64,000 bases of DNA from NCBI RefSeq assembly GCF_965661665.1, contig NZ_CBFIEO010000004.1:100643-164642 (forward strand), written 5' to 3'. The number at the start of each line of letters is the position of its first letter. Positions within the stretch are counted from its first letter, which is position 1. The notes under the pieces are model-generated. The model saw nothing but the letters and a program-made list of their open reading frames with translations. It searched no databases and was not told where the DNA came from. The translations under genes were made by a program, and so were the position numbers. This document shows, piece by piece, positions 17,612 to 26,219 of this stretch. This DNA is from Cognatiyoonia sp965661665 (GTDB taxonomy: Bacteria; Pseudomonadota; Alphaproteobacteria; Rhodobacterales; Rhodobacteraceae).

Positions 17612-18099
17612 GCGATCTGCGCCAGAAGCGTTTCACCTGCCGACACTTCGCAGACGCCGGGTCCGGCTTCTTCGTTGAGAATGCTGACGACACCATCCTC
17701 GACGAGCATGGTATAGCGTTTTGAGCGTCCAAGCAGGCCGACTGGCGGCGCATTGAACTCCATGCCGATTTGTTTCGTGAAAGAGCCATCAGTGTCACCG
17801 AGGATCGAAATGCCTGCTTCCCCTGCTCCCATGCTGTCCGACCATGCGCCGCAGACAAACGGGTCGTTGACCGTTACACAAATGATCTCATCAACGCCTT
17901 TCTCGGCAAGTTTAGCTTTTGTGCGGATAAAGCTTGGCACGTGGGCCATAGTGCAGGTTCCGGTGAACGCGCCGGGTAGACCAAACACGACAACTTTCTT
18001 TCCCTTCAGACGCGCTGACAGCGTCACGGTTTCAGGCCCTTCTGCTCCCATACCAATAAGGTTTGCGTCAGGAAGCCGTTGGCCAGTCGAAATAGTCAT
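17608..18099 (-). CDS. Peroxiredoxin (Prx5 type)
   Basis: 163 residues of the AhpC/TSA superfamily, Prx5 branch. The peroxidatic Cys is in LPGAFTGTCTMAHVPSF (the consensus PGAFTxxC), and VNDPFVCGAW holds a second Cys. Reduces H2O2 and alkyl peroxides using glutathione/glutaredoxin or thioredoxin. ATG 18099 chosen: the upstream in-frame extension to 18216 is poor, and GGGGTG precedes 18099. Divergent from the ferredoxin reductase gene, suggesting shared redox control. Confidence 0.93.
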   Translation of the reverse strand: MTISTGQRLPDANLIGMGAEGPETVTLSARLKGKKVVVFGLPGAFTGTCTMAHVPSFIRTKAKLAEKGVDEIICVTVNDPFVCGAWSDSMGAGEAGISILGDTDGSFTKQIGMEFNAPPVGLLGRSKRYTMLVEDGVVSILNEEAGPGVCEVSAGETLLAQIA

Positions 18100-18183
18100 G
18101 AAGGCACCCCATTTTGAATTGCGTCGGTTGTTGTGGGGGATATAGGCTCGCCCCACCAAAAGGACCACTAAACAAGGCGGAAA

Positions 18184-19395
18184 ATGCAGCATTTTGTTGT
18201 CGTCGGCGCAGGCCAAGCAGGATTATCGTTAGTGGCCAAGCTCCGAACGGAAGGGTTTGAGGGCAAGATCACGCTTGTCGGTGCTGAGGACGAGCCACCC
18301 TACCAGCGCCCGCCACTATCCAAAGCCTATCTGCTGGGTGAGATGGTCAAGGATCGGTTATATTTGCGGCCGGAGAGTTTTTATGCCGACCAAGGCATCG
18401 ACCTGAAGTTGGGTATGACTGCAAGCGCCTTGGACTGCAAAGCGAAAACCGTCACGCTGTCCTCTGGCGAGGTGCTTGAATATGACGCTTTGGCGCTGAC
18501 CACAGGGTCTGAGCCCCGCCGACTTCCCGCTGCAATCGGCGGCGATCTGGGTAGCGTTATAACCGTGCGCGATCTGAACGACGCCGACGCGATGGCCCCC
18601 TACTTCATCGAAGGTAAATCCGCTTTGGTCATTGGCGGTGGCTACATCGGTTTGGAAGCCGCAGCCGTCGCCGCCAAGCGCGGGGTTAAAGCAACTTTGG
18701 TCGAAATGGCTGACCGCATTTTGCAGCGCGTCGCTTGTCGCGAAACATCAGACTACTTCCGCGCACTCCACACATCATACGGTGTTGATATCGCGGAGGG
18801 CGTGGGGCTGGACCGGCTGGACGGTGATGGACATGTCCAAACTGCGAAACTGACCGACGGTCGTAATATCGATGTGGATTTCGTCATCGTCGGCGTTGGG
18901 ATCGAACCCCGCACAAAGCTGGCAGAGAGTGGCGGTCTCGAAATCGAGAATGGTATCAAAACAGACGAATTTTCCCGCACATCTGACCCTTCTGTCTGGG
19001 CCGCAGGCGACTGCGCGTCTTGTCCTGTGAATGGCACCCAGATCCGCATCGAAAGCGTCGGCAACGCCATCGATCAGGCGGAGGTTGCCGCGCATAACAT
19101 GATGGGCAAAGGCGTGGCTTACGTGCCGAAGCCTTGGTTTTGGTCAGACCAATATGATTGCAAACTACAGATCGCGGGTTTGAACATCGGCTATAATACT
19201 GTTGTCGTCCGGGCCGGTGATGATGGTGCCCTCTCCCATTGGTACTACGCGGGCGATACACTTTTGGCCGTCGACGCCATGAACGACCCGCGTAACTACA
19301 TGATCGGCAAGCGGTTGATCGAGGCGGGAAAAAGCCCAGCGCCCTCGACAATCGCTGATCCTGAGACCGACATGAAAGCGCTGCTGAAAGCGTGA
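18184..19395 (+). CDS. Ferredoxin-type NAD(P)/FAD reductase
   Basis: 403 residues. FAD-binding VVGAGQAGLSLVAKLR at the N-terminus, PPYQRPPLSKAYL, a second Rossmann loop VIGGGYIGLEAAAVAAKRG for NAD(P)H, and the FAD motif VWAAGDCA. A C-terminal reductase domain begins near WSDQYDCKLQIAG. It resembles rhodocoxin/putidaredoxin reductases that pass electrons to 2Fe-2S ferredoxins for P450s or ring hydroxylases. No partner is adjacent. Overlaps rsmD by four bases. Confidence 0.9.
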   Translation: MQHFVVVGAGQAGLSLVAKLRTEGFEGKITLVGAEDEPPYQRPPLSKAYLLGEMVKDRLYLRPESFYADQGIDLKLGMTASALDCKAKTVTLSSGEVLEYDALALTTGSEPRRLPAAIGGDLGSVITVRDLNDADAMAPYFIEGKSALVIGGGYIGLEAAAVAAKRGVKATLVEMADRILQRVACRETSDYFRALHTSYGVDIAEGVGLDRLDGDGHVQTAKLTDGRNIDVDFVIVGVGIEPRTKLAESGGLEIENGIKTDEFSRTSDPSVWAAGDCASCPVNGTQIRIESVGNAIDQAEVAAHNMMGKGVAYVPKPWFWSDQYDCKLQIAGLNIGYNTVVVRAGDDGALSHWYYAGDTLLAVDAMNDPRNYMIGKRLIEAGKSPAPSTIADPETDMKALLKA

Positions 19396-19949
19396 GGATC
19401 ATCGCCGGACAACACCGTGGCACGCAGCTTGCCGATGTAGGGAAAGGGGATGCTGCCGCACACCTTCGGCCAACATCGGATCGAGTGCGTGAGAACCTAT
19501 TCAATATCCTCCTAGGTGGAAGGTTCAGCCAAACCGTGGTGGGTGCAAAAGTGCTGGATCTTTTTGCAGGGACAGGAGCCTTAGGGTTGGAGGCGCTGTC
19601 GCGCGGTGCGACCCATGTGACGTTTGTCGAAAACGGCAAGGTCGGCGGCAAATTGATCCGCGACAACATTCGAAAACTCGGGCGGGCGGACGACACGAAC
19701 GTTCTGACCGAGGATGCTACTAGACTAGGGACGGCGGCGAAAGCTTGCTCGCTGATCTTCCTCGATCCGCCCTACGAAAAAAGCCTTGGCACCAAAGCAC
19801 TTCTAAACGCAACAGACCAAGGTTGGATTGCCGACGGGGCGCTGATTGTTTGGGAAGAGGCATCAGCACAGCTTGCGCCGCCCGGATTCACGCAACTTGA
19901 CCAGCGGCGCTATGGCGACACGTGGATCACGATCCTGCAAAAGGTCTAG
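19392..19949 (+). CDS. rsmD: 16S rRNA m2G966 methyltransferase
   Basis: 185 residues, GTG start overlapping the previous stop (GTGA). RsmD features: MRIIAGQHRGTQL, RPTSDRVRENLFNIL, the SAM motif VLDLFAGTGALGLEALSRGA, and catalytic DPPY in LIFLDPPYEKSLG. Methylates guanine 966 of 16S rRNA in the small subunit. Tail-to-tail with map, overlapping by four bases. Confidence 0.95.
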   Translation: MRIIAGQHRGTQLADVGKGDAAAHLRPTSDRVRENLFNILLGGRFSQTVVGAKVLDLFAGTGALGLEALSRGATHVTFVENGKVGGKLIRDNIRKLGRADDTNVLTEDATRLGTAAKACSLIFLDPPYEKSLGTKALLNATDQGWIADGALIVWEEASAQLAPPGFTQLDQRRYGDTWITILQKV

Positions 19950-20749
19950 TAGGTTGGGTGAAACTTGCCTGCAGGTGAAAGCGTGAAGATATCGCAGCCA
20001 TCCGCTGTGATCCCAATTGAGTGTTCAAACTGCGCGGACAAGGATTTGTCGCGAGTCACCGCCGTCCAATCATCGGCGAGGATTTTCGTCTCTGGACGGC
20101 CGAGGTTGATCATCGGCTCGATGGTGAAGAACATCCCCTCCTCCAACGTCGGACCAGTTCCCGGACGTCCATAATGCAGTACGTTTGGCGGCGCGTGGAA
20201 AACACGGCCAAGTCCATGACCACAGAAATCCCGCACAACCGACATCCGGTGCCCTTCGGCATAGGTCTGGATCGCGTGACCAATATCCCCGAACGTGTTA
20301 CCTGGCTTTGCCGCCTCAATCCCTTTCATCAAGGCGTCATGCGTGACTTGAATCAACCGCTCCGCCTTGCGGGAGAGTTTACCCGCCACATACATCCGGC
20401 TTGAATCGCCAAACCAGCCATCCACGATCACGGTCACATCGATGTTCACGATGTCACCATCTTTCAGCTTCTTGTCACCGGGAATACCGTGGCAAACCAC
20501 GTGATTGATCGAGATGCAGCTGGCATGTTGATAGCCTTTGTAGCCAATCGTGGCCGAGGTTGCGCCCGCCTCCTCAACCATATTGCGAATCGCATCGTCG
20601 ATGGAGGCTGTCGTCGCACCCGGCATGACCAGTGCCGCGATATCATCAAGGATTTGCGCTGTCAGACGTCCAGCCGCGTGCATACCTGCAAAATTCGCCT
20701 GTTCGTAAAGGCGGATGCCGTCTTTTGTGAGCTGACCAGTATTTGTCAT
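19946..20749 (-). CDS. map: Methionine aminopeptidase type I
   Basis: 267 residues. It removes the initiator Met from nascent proteins. Metal-ligand pattern: HASCISINHVVCHGIPGD (catalytic His), DIVNIDVTVIVDGWFGDSSR with two Asp ligands, GHGLGRVFHAPP (His ligand), and FFTIEPMINLG (Glu), with a late FEHSIGIT Glu. Length is normal. Monocistronic, 68 bases from sfsA in the same direction. Confidence 0.97.
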   Translation of the reverse strand: MTNTGQLTKDGIRLYEQANFAGMHAAGRLTAQILDDIAALVMPGATTASIDDAIRNMVEEAGATSATIGYKGYQHASCISINHVVCHGIPGDKKLKDGDIVNIDVTVIVDGWFGDSSRMYVAGKLSRKAERLIQVTHDALMKGIEAAKPGNTFGDIGHAIQTYAEGHRMSVVRDFCGHGLGRVFHAPPNVLHYGRPGTGPTLEEGMFFTIEPMINLGRPETKILADDWTAVTRDKSLSAQFEHSIGITADGCDIFTLSPAGKFHPTY

Positions 20750-20817
20750 CGCAGGATGCTGCCTTTTGAACCCTTTCGGGGCACATAGTGCAGATCGCGG
20801 CGTAAAACTAGATGCGT

Positions 20818-21519
20818 TTATGGGTCCAAAAACGTCAGGGGCGTGCCAACCACGATCCCTTTAGGTGAGATGTCGCAGCTAAGGGCGATGACCTCCACAC
20901 CTTCCGCCGCACGAAACGCCTCAACATACGTGGGGTCGAGGTCCGCAGCCAAGCCCACCGTATCACAGTCTGTGCGCTGCACGAGATAGAGCATCACAGC
21001 GCGATGACCGGCTGCCGCAACCTTTGCGAGTTCCGTCAAATGCTTTGCCCCGCGAGCGGTCACGCTGTCGGGAAACTCCGCATGGCCTTGCTCCCGCATC
21101 AAAGTCACGGACTTCACTTCGACATAGCAATCTGGAGCATCGTCTTTGGACTGCAGGAAATCAATCCGGCTGCCTTCCCCATACTTCACCTCTGGCCGGA
21201 TCAAATCGTAGTTATCGAGACCCGCCACCTGCCCCGCCATCAAGGCCGACTTCAACACATGATTTGGAATGGAGGTATCCACACCCGTGAAATGGCCATT
21301 CTCATGATCCACAAGCCGCCAACCGAATTTCAGTTTCTTCTTCGGATCGTCGTTCGGTTCCAACCAAACCTTTGTCCCTGGTTCGGCCAGTCCCATCATC
21401 GAACCGGGGTTGGCGCAATGCGCGGTCACCTCGCGACCGTCTGCCAACCGCACATCCGCCAGAAAGCGTTTGTAGCGTTTGATCAGCCGCGCAGAGATGA
21501 GAGGTGTGGCAAATTCCAT
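20818..21519 (-). CDS. sfsA: SfsA family DNA/RNA nuclease
   Basis: 233 residues. SfsA begins MEFATPLISARLIKRYKRFLAD here, so ATG 21519 is used rather than the longer frame to 21648. Conserved blocks: AHCANPGSMMGLAEPG, GSRIDFLQS and CYVEVKSVTLM, the last being the PD-(D/E)xK-like nuclease core. First described as sugar fermentation stimulation protein in E. coli; nuclease activity is from later family work. Divergent from the CinA-like gene. Confidence 0.93.
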   Translation of the reverse strand: MEFATPLISARLIKRYKRFLADVRLADGREVTAHCANPGSMMGLAEPGTKVWLEPNDDPKKKLKFGWRLVDHENGHFTGVDTSIPNHVLKSALMAGQVAGLDNYDLIRPEVKYGEGSRIDFLQSKDDAPDCYVEVKSVTLMREQGHAEFPDSVTARGAKHLTELAKVAAAGHRAVMLYLVQRTDCDTVGLAADLDPTYVEAFRAAEGVEVIALSCDISPKGIVVGTPLTFLDP

Positions 21520-21560
21520 GGGTCGGGCTATACCCACACCCAAGACGAAGGAGAAGTCAC

Positions 21561-22283
21561 ATGCCCAACCCGCGCGCTGCCATGCTAGTGATCGGCGATG
21601 AGATACTGTCCGGCCGGACACGGGATGCGAACATGCATCATTTGGCAAACACGCTGACGGGGATCGGCATCGACCTCAAAGAGGTGCGGGTGGTCAGCGA
21701 TGATGCGGATGCGATTACCTCAGCCGTACGCGCCTTGTCGGATAGCTATGACTATGTTTTCACCTCCGGCGGGATCGGCCCTACCCATGATGACATTACA
21801 GCCGACTGCGTGGCGGCGGCTCTTGATGCACATATCGACATCCGCGATGACGCCCGCACCATCCTTCAAGCCCATTATGACCGCAGTGGTCAGGAACTGA
21901 ACACCGCGCGTTTGCGTATGGCGCGCATCCCCGATGGTGCAACCTTGATAGACAATCCAATCAGTTCCGCCCCCGGTTTTAAGCTGGGCAACGTCCATGT
22001 GATGGCGGGCATACCAAAGATTTTCTGCGCGATGGTGGAAAGCGTTGTTGCGACATTGCAAGGCGGCAAACCGCTGCTGTCCCGCACCTTGCCCGTGATG
22101 CGCGGGGAGGGTGACATTGCAGGACCGCTGGGCACGTTCGCCGAGAAATACACCGACCTCTCCGTTGGCTCGTACCCGTTTCAGAAAGACGGTATGTACG
22201 GGTCAAATCTGGTAGTGCGCGGGCAAGATGCGTCGCAACTGGATACCGCAATGGCGGAGCTTTCGGCTATGTTTGCTGAATGA
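21561..22283 (+). CDS. CinA-like molybdopterin-binding domain protein
   Basis: 240 residues containing only the MoCF-like N-terminal domain of CinA: MLVIGDEILSGRTRDANMHHLA, VRVVSDDADAI, FTSGGIGPTHDDITAD. The C-terminal nicotinamide-deamidase domain of full CinA is absent, as in many stand-alone MoaB/CinA-N proteins. May bind molybdopterin or ADP-ribose compounds; role uncertain. ATG 21561 is preceded by AAGGAG. Overlaps the following GNAT gene by four bases. Confidence 0.88.
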   Translation: MPNPRAAMLVIGDEILSGRTRDANMHHLANTLTGIGIDLKEVRVVSDDADAITSAVRALSDSYDYVFTSGGIGPTHDDITADCVAAALDAHIDIRDDARTILQAHYDRSGQELNTARLRMARIPDGATLIDNPISSAPGFKLGNVHVMAGIPKIFCAMVESVVATLQGGKPLLSRTLPVMRGEGDIAGPLGTFAEKYTDLSVGSYPFQKDGMYGSNLVVRGQDASQLDTAMAELSAMFAE

Positions 22284-23002
22284 CCACGCCTGACCTCTCA
22301 AAGCTCTATGACCTGATCGATCAAAGCTGGCCTGCTGCAGAATGGCAGTCCATCGGTCCGTGGACAATCAGGCGGGGTGACGGCGGCGGTAGCAGAGTTA
22401 GCTCTGCGACCGCGACAAGGTCAGCCAGCAGCGATCACCTTGCGGTGGCCGAAGATGCCATGCGCTATCTCGGCCAGACCCCGCAATTCATGATCCGCGT
22501 CGGCGAAGATGATCTAGACCAGACCCTTGAAATGGCGGGATATGCGGTGAAGGATCCAACAGTCCTTATGGCCGTACCCGTCACAGCCATTGCCACCGAA
22601 AGACCGAAAACGCTCAGCAGCTTCGCCGTCGCCTCCCCCCTCGCCTGTCAGCGTTCGGTTTGGGCCGCAGGTGGGATCGGGTCGGAGCGTTTGGCCGTCA
22701 TGGATCGGTGCACGCTTTCGAAAACCACGCTTTTGGGCCGCAGGTCGGAAACGCCCGCAGGAGCGGCATTTGTCGCGGCAGACGGCCCCCACGCAATGCT
22801 GCACGCGCTTGAGGTTGCGGCGCCCCACCGTCGGACAGGATTGGGTCGGGACATGACAGTCTCAGCAGCGTTTTGGGCGCAGGCGCAAGGTGCCCAATGG
22901 TTTACGCTTCTCGTCACGCGCGCGAATGAGGGGGCAATCGCGCTCTATTCTTCCCTTGGGATGTCCATTGTGGGACAGTATCACTACCGCATCAAACAAT
23001 AG
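22280..23002 (+). CDS. GNAT family N-acetyltransferase
   Basis: 240 residues. The C-terminal half carries the GNAT acetyl-CoA loop (HRRTGLGRDMT in place of Q/RxxGxG/A) and the late motif TRANEGAIALYSSLGMSIVGQYHYR. The N-terminal half is a divergent second GNAT-like lobe. Substrate unknown. Coupled by ATGA overlap to the CinA-like gene, a pairing that suggests joint translation rather than a known pathway. Confidence 0.85.
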   Translation: MTTPDLSKLYDLIDQSWPAAEWQSIGPWTIRRGDGGGSRVSSATATRSASSDHLAVAEDAMRYLGQTPQFMIRVGEDDLDQTLEMAGYAVKDPTVLMAVPVTAIATERPKTLSSFAVASPLACQRSVWAAGGIGSERLAVMDRCTLSKTTLLGRRSETPAGAAFVAADGPHAMLHALEVAAPHRRTGLGRDMTVSAAFWAQAQGAQWFTLLVTRANEGAIALYSSLGMSIVGQYHYRIKQ

Positions 23003-23012
23003 GATTGCGACA

Positions 23013-23579
23013 GTGACATCGACACCAACCGCGCTTGACCTACCAATGGTCTACCCGCTTCCTGAAGCAACGCAGAAGTATTTCGACATTTGTCAGAACA
23101 AGCTTGGCATAGTCCCAAATGTCTTGAAGGCTTACGCGTTTGATATCGACAAACTGAACGCCTTCACGACGGTCTATAATGATCTGATGCTGGCGGACAG
23201 CGGGTTGTCTAAACTGGAGCGCGAGATGATCGCCGTCTGCGTATCTGCCATAAACCGTTGTTTTTATTGCCTTACGGCACATGGCGCAGCGATCCGTGAA
23301 CTGTCAGGCGATCCCAAGCTTGGCGAAATGATCGTGATGAATTGGCGCAGTGCCGATCTGGATGCGCGACAATCTGCGATGATGCTCTTTGCAGAAAAGA
23401 TGACCGTCGAGAGCCACAAAATCAGCGAAGACGATAGACAAGCGTTACGCAATGTGGGTTTCAGTGATCGGGACATCTGGGACATCGCCAATGTCGCGGG
23501 CTTTTTCAACATGACCAATCGCGTCGCCTCTGCCACCGATATGCGTCCCAACGACGAATACCACGCGCAATCGAGGTGA
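23013..23579 (+). CDS. Peroxidase-related AhpD/carboxymuconolactone decarboxylase family protein
   Basis: 188 residues of the AhpD-like superfamily with the redox/proton-relay motif CFYCLTAHGAAIRE (CxxCxxxH) and the YfiT/PA0269-like C-terminal NVAGFFNMTNRVASATD. GTG at 23013 is preferred: AGGATTG precedes it, and the longer frame upstream overlaps the GNAT gene out of phase. Probably a peroxide or thiol-linked detoxification protein. Overlaps the next gene by four bases (GTGA). Confidence 0.88.
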   Translation: MTSTPTALDLPMVYPLPEATQKYFDICQNKLGIVPNVLKAYAFDIDKLNAFTTVYNDLMLADSGLSKLEREMIAVCVSAINRCFYCLTAHGAAIRELSGDPKLGEMIVMNWRSADLDARQSAMMLFAEKMTVESHKISEDDRQALRNVGFSDRDIWDIANVAGFFNMTNRVASATDMRPNDEYHAQSR

Positions 23580-24499
23580 CCGTGCGTTGGGCGAGTTTGC
23601 TTTGGGTACTTTTGGCCGCGCCTGCGCATGGGCAGGACTTGCGTCTGCCATCCACTGCAAACCTGACCGCCGAGGTGCAGGACGAGGCTGGCCTCACCCT
23701 ACCAACTGGTCCATGGCAAGAAGGTGAAATTCCAACAGTCCAGATCGATGGCACCGTTACCTCGAGAAGTTGGCGCATTGATGCAGCCGGTCTGACGTCA
23801 GAGCAGGTCATGCGCAACCTCAGGGAGCAGATCACCAATAATCAGTTTGATATCTTGTTGGATTGCCAGACCGACGACTGCGGCGGTTTCGATTTCAGGT
23901 TCGCCATCGATGTGATCCGCCCACCCAAAATGCAAATAAACCTCGCAGACTTCCGTGTTCTGACTGCGCGCAAAGACGACCTGGGCCTGATGCTGATTGC
24001 ATCGAAAACAAGAGACGCAGGATACCTCCAGATCACGTTCGTCGGGGACAGTTTAGACCCCCAACCTGAAAGTGGTCCTGCTGCTCTTGCCACACCAACT
24101 GCGGGTTTTGCACCGGCGCGAACCTTAGCAGAGCAGTTGAATCAAACAGGTCGGGCCGTTCTAGCCGATCTGGCATTCGAGCGTGGATCGGCCAGACTGG
24201 AACAGGGGCTGTTTGACTCATTGCAAGACTTGGCAAGCTACCTTGCCGCAAACCCAAGTCTGAAAGTTGCACTTGTCGGCCACACAGATGCCGAAGGGTC
24301 GCTGGATGGAAACATCGCGCTATCAAAACGACGGGCGGGGTCTGTTCTTGAGCGTTTAGTCAGCGATTACGCAATTCAACGCAGCCGACTGGCAGCTGAA
24401 GGGATGGGATATCTCGCCCCAGTTGCCAATAATCTGACCGCGGAAGGTCGGGAAGCTAATCGGCGGGTGGAAGTTATCATCACATCGGTGAGCGAATAG
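23576..24499 (+). CDS. OmpA family C-terminal domain protein
   Basis: 307 residues. GTG start, signal peptide ending PAHGQ, an uncharacterised N-terminal domain (about 25-180), then an OmpA/MotB peptidoglycan-binding domain with LADLAFERGSARL, VALVGHTDAEGS and the signature NRRVEVIIT near the C-terminus. Anchors to diaminopimelate in peptidoglycan on the periplasmic side. Its 3' end overlaps the convergent LysR frame by 124 bases, which marks the LysR as damaged rather than this gene. Confidence 0.9.
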   Translation: MTVRWASLLWVLLAAPAHGQDLRLPSTANLTAEVQDEAGLTLPTGPWQEGEIPTVQIDGTVTSRSWRIDAAGLTSEQVMRNLREQITNNQFDILLDCQTDDCGGFDFRFAIDVIRPPKMQINLADFRVLTARKDDLGLMLIASKTRDAGYLQITFVGDSLDPQPESGPAALATPTAGFAPARTLAEQLNQTGRAVLADLAFERGSARLEQGLFDSLQDLASYLAANPSLKVALVGHTDAEGSLDGNIALSKRRAGSVLERLVSDYAIQRSRLAAEGMGYLAPVANNLTAEGREANRRVEVIITSVSE

Positions 24500-25008
24500 A
24501 CAGGGCTCGCAATCATCCGACGGGTAGTGTCGGTCAACTTGCGGGCGCGGAGCGTGCTGTCTTCCAGCTCCACAATGCGAACAGCCATGTCAAAACCTTT
24601 GGAGATCAGCTCAACATATCGGTTTTTGAGAACCATGTTGACGGTGATGTCAGGGAATTCGGAGAGGAACTCACCCAAAATCGACGACATGTGGTTCACA
24701 CCAAAATCTGTCGCGACGGAAATTCGTAACAGGCCTGAAGGCGCAGACTGCATAGATGTGATAAGCGCGTCAGCCTCACCTGCGTCATTCAAAACACGGC
24801 GTGCACGGTCGTAGTACGCCAAACCAATCTCGGTCAGGCTCACCCAGCGTGTCGTACGGTTAAGAAGACGCGCGCCAAGGCGTGCTTCCTGGGAAGACAC
24901 ATGTTTAGAGACAGTGGATTTTGAGATCCCCATCTTCTTTGCCGCGTCAGTGAAGCCCCCTTGATCCACGACTGTGGCAAATGATTCCAGTTCGGTTAGG
25001 CAATCCAT
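24376..25008 (-). pseudogene. LysR-type regulator, 3'-truncated
   Basis: 210 residues against about 300 for the family. The winged HTH is intact (GGFTDAAKKMGISKSTVSKHVSSQE), and the effector domain starts normally (SAPSGLLRISVATDFGVNHM) up to RKLTDTTRRMIASPVY. From there the frame enters the antisense strand of the OmpA-like gene and loses family pattern. About 90 residues of the effector domain are missing. Start ATG 25008 has AGAGGAACG upstream. Could still make a DNA-binding protein without normal ligand control. It is CrgA/DsdC-like in the HTH. Looks like a deletion that fused two convergent genes. Confidence 0.75.
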
Positions 25009-25293
25009 GCCGTTCCTCTGACTTAGTAATCCGATTGGTGTAGTTTTGACCGTCAAACTGGGCAGGAATGCGACGTAACGCTAACAATAAGGCGATTTTC
25101 CACAGCACTGGTGAAGGCAGCGAAACAAATTTCCCTTACTCGGTAAGCCTTGATTTACAGCGTGCTCAGGGCCTTCCTGAGTCCTTGACAACGAAAAAGC
25201 CTGAAAAATCGCTACAGATGCACCACCAATAACGCCTCGACCTTAACATCTCAAAAGATCACTCGGCAAAAATTCGCAAATGCCAGAGCGGTT

Positions 25294-25611
25294 CTAGCGT
25301 GTTTCCACGAAATCACGCCGAAACACACGTTTCAGGAGGTCAAGCTCCGCCCGAAGCAAATCCAACTCTGCCCGCAAATCGTCAGACGCCGCATCGCCCG
25401 AAAGGATTGCGTAACTCGCCAAAACTTTCGGATCATCACCAGTTGTGAAGAGATAGGTCTGAACCCCGTCACTCAGGTGCGCACCCTCAAACTCAAACGC
25501 GACAACCCATTGCTATCCGTCTGACATCTTCTCGGGCTGGAGTGTGGCGACCGTGCGATCATTTAAGGGTACGTTGATCTATGGCACCACATCGCCCGTA
25601 ACACCTGTCAA
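25294..25611 (-). pseudogene. Decayed small ORF with two amber stops
   Basis: One minus frame reads as coding through two TAG codons. It starts TTG 25611 (overlapping the lipoprotein stop), then TGVTGDVVP, TAG at 25581-25579, INVPLNDRTVATLQPEKMSDG, TAG at 25515-25513, then QWVVAFEFEGAHLSDG and a C-terminal coiled coil ending DLLKRVFRRDFVETR at a third TAG (25296-25294). The heptad-rich RAELDLLRAELDLLKR tail and the close coupling to the lipoprotein gene suggest it was the next operon member. No named family. Region 25009-25293 holds nothing else recognised. Confidence 0.6.
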
Positions 25612-26219
25612 GACGCATCCGTAGCCTCGGCTCGGTTCGCGGCGGTCAGTGCGGAAATTGCATCAAGGGCAAGCCGTTCGATCCCTTCCACAGACAATGG
25701 GGCCTTGGACGTTCCACGCACCATGACTGTGCTCAATCGGTTGGCCAGAAACAGAAAAACCCGCGCCTCCAAGGGCTGCACGCGGTCGGAGGCGGGTGCC
25801 TTTGTCCAGTAAACCACCAGAACCCCTGAATCACTCTGCAACGTTGATCTGGTCAGCACCTCGTTGCTGCCCAAGAGCGCCTCGCGCGTGTCGGCATTGG
25901 CGAGAAGGTCCGCCACCCCAGCAATATCCACCGCACCTTCCGCGCCTACTTGCAGGGACAGCAATCCCCGTCTCAATGGCGCTGTGCCTTCAAACGGACC
26001 CATCGTGTCACAAGGGGCGATGATGGCGAACCCTGACCGAGCGCTGCTCGACTGCGTATCGACACAGTACCCGTCCGGACCGACGGCCGTGACATCCCCA
26101 CCAAGAAGCGACAGTGACGGTGCACCCCCGCCACCAAGGAACGGGATCGCAGGTAGAGTGACGCAGCCCGCCAAAAGGATCAGCGGCGCAAGGGCAATCC
26201 GCCCAAACATCTTCGGCAT
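25608..26219 (-). CDS. Hypothetical lipoprotein
   Basis: 203 residues with a lipoprotein signal, lipobox LLAGC (Cys18), followed by a Gly/Pro linker and a domain of unknown function with two further Cys (YCVDTQ, IAPCD). Its ATG overlaps the ilvD stop by four bases (ATGA), so it is read with ilvD. It was probably followed by the now broken ORF at 25294-25611. Found after ilvD in related genomes as far as I recall; no function known. Confidence 0.75.
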   Translation of the reverse strand: MPKMFGRIALAPLILLAGCVTLPAIPFLGGGGAPSLSLLGGDVTAVGPDGYCVDTQSSSARSGFAIIAPCDTMGPFEGTAPLRRGLLSLQVGAEGAVDIAGVADLLANADTREALLGSNEVLTRSTLQSDSGVLVVYWTKAPASDRVQPLEARVFLFLANRLSTVMVRGTSKAPLSVEGIERLALDAISALTAANRAEATDAS

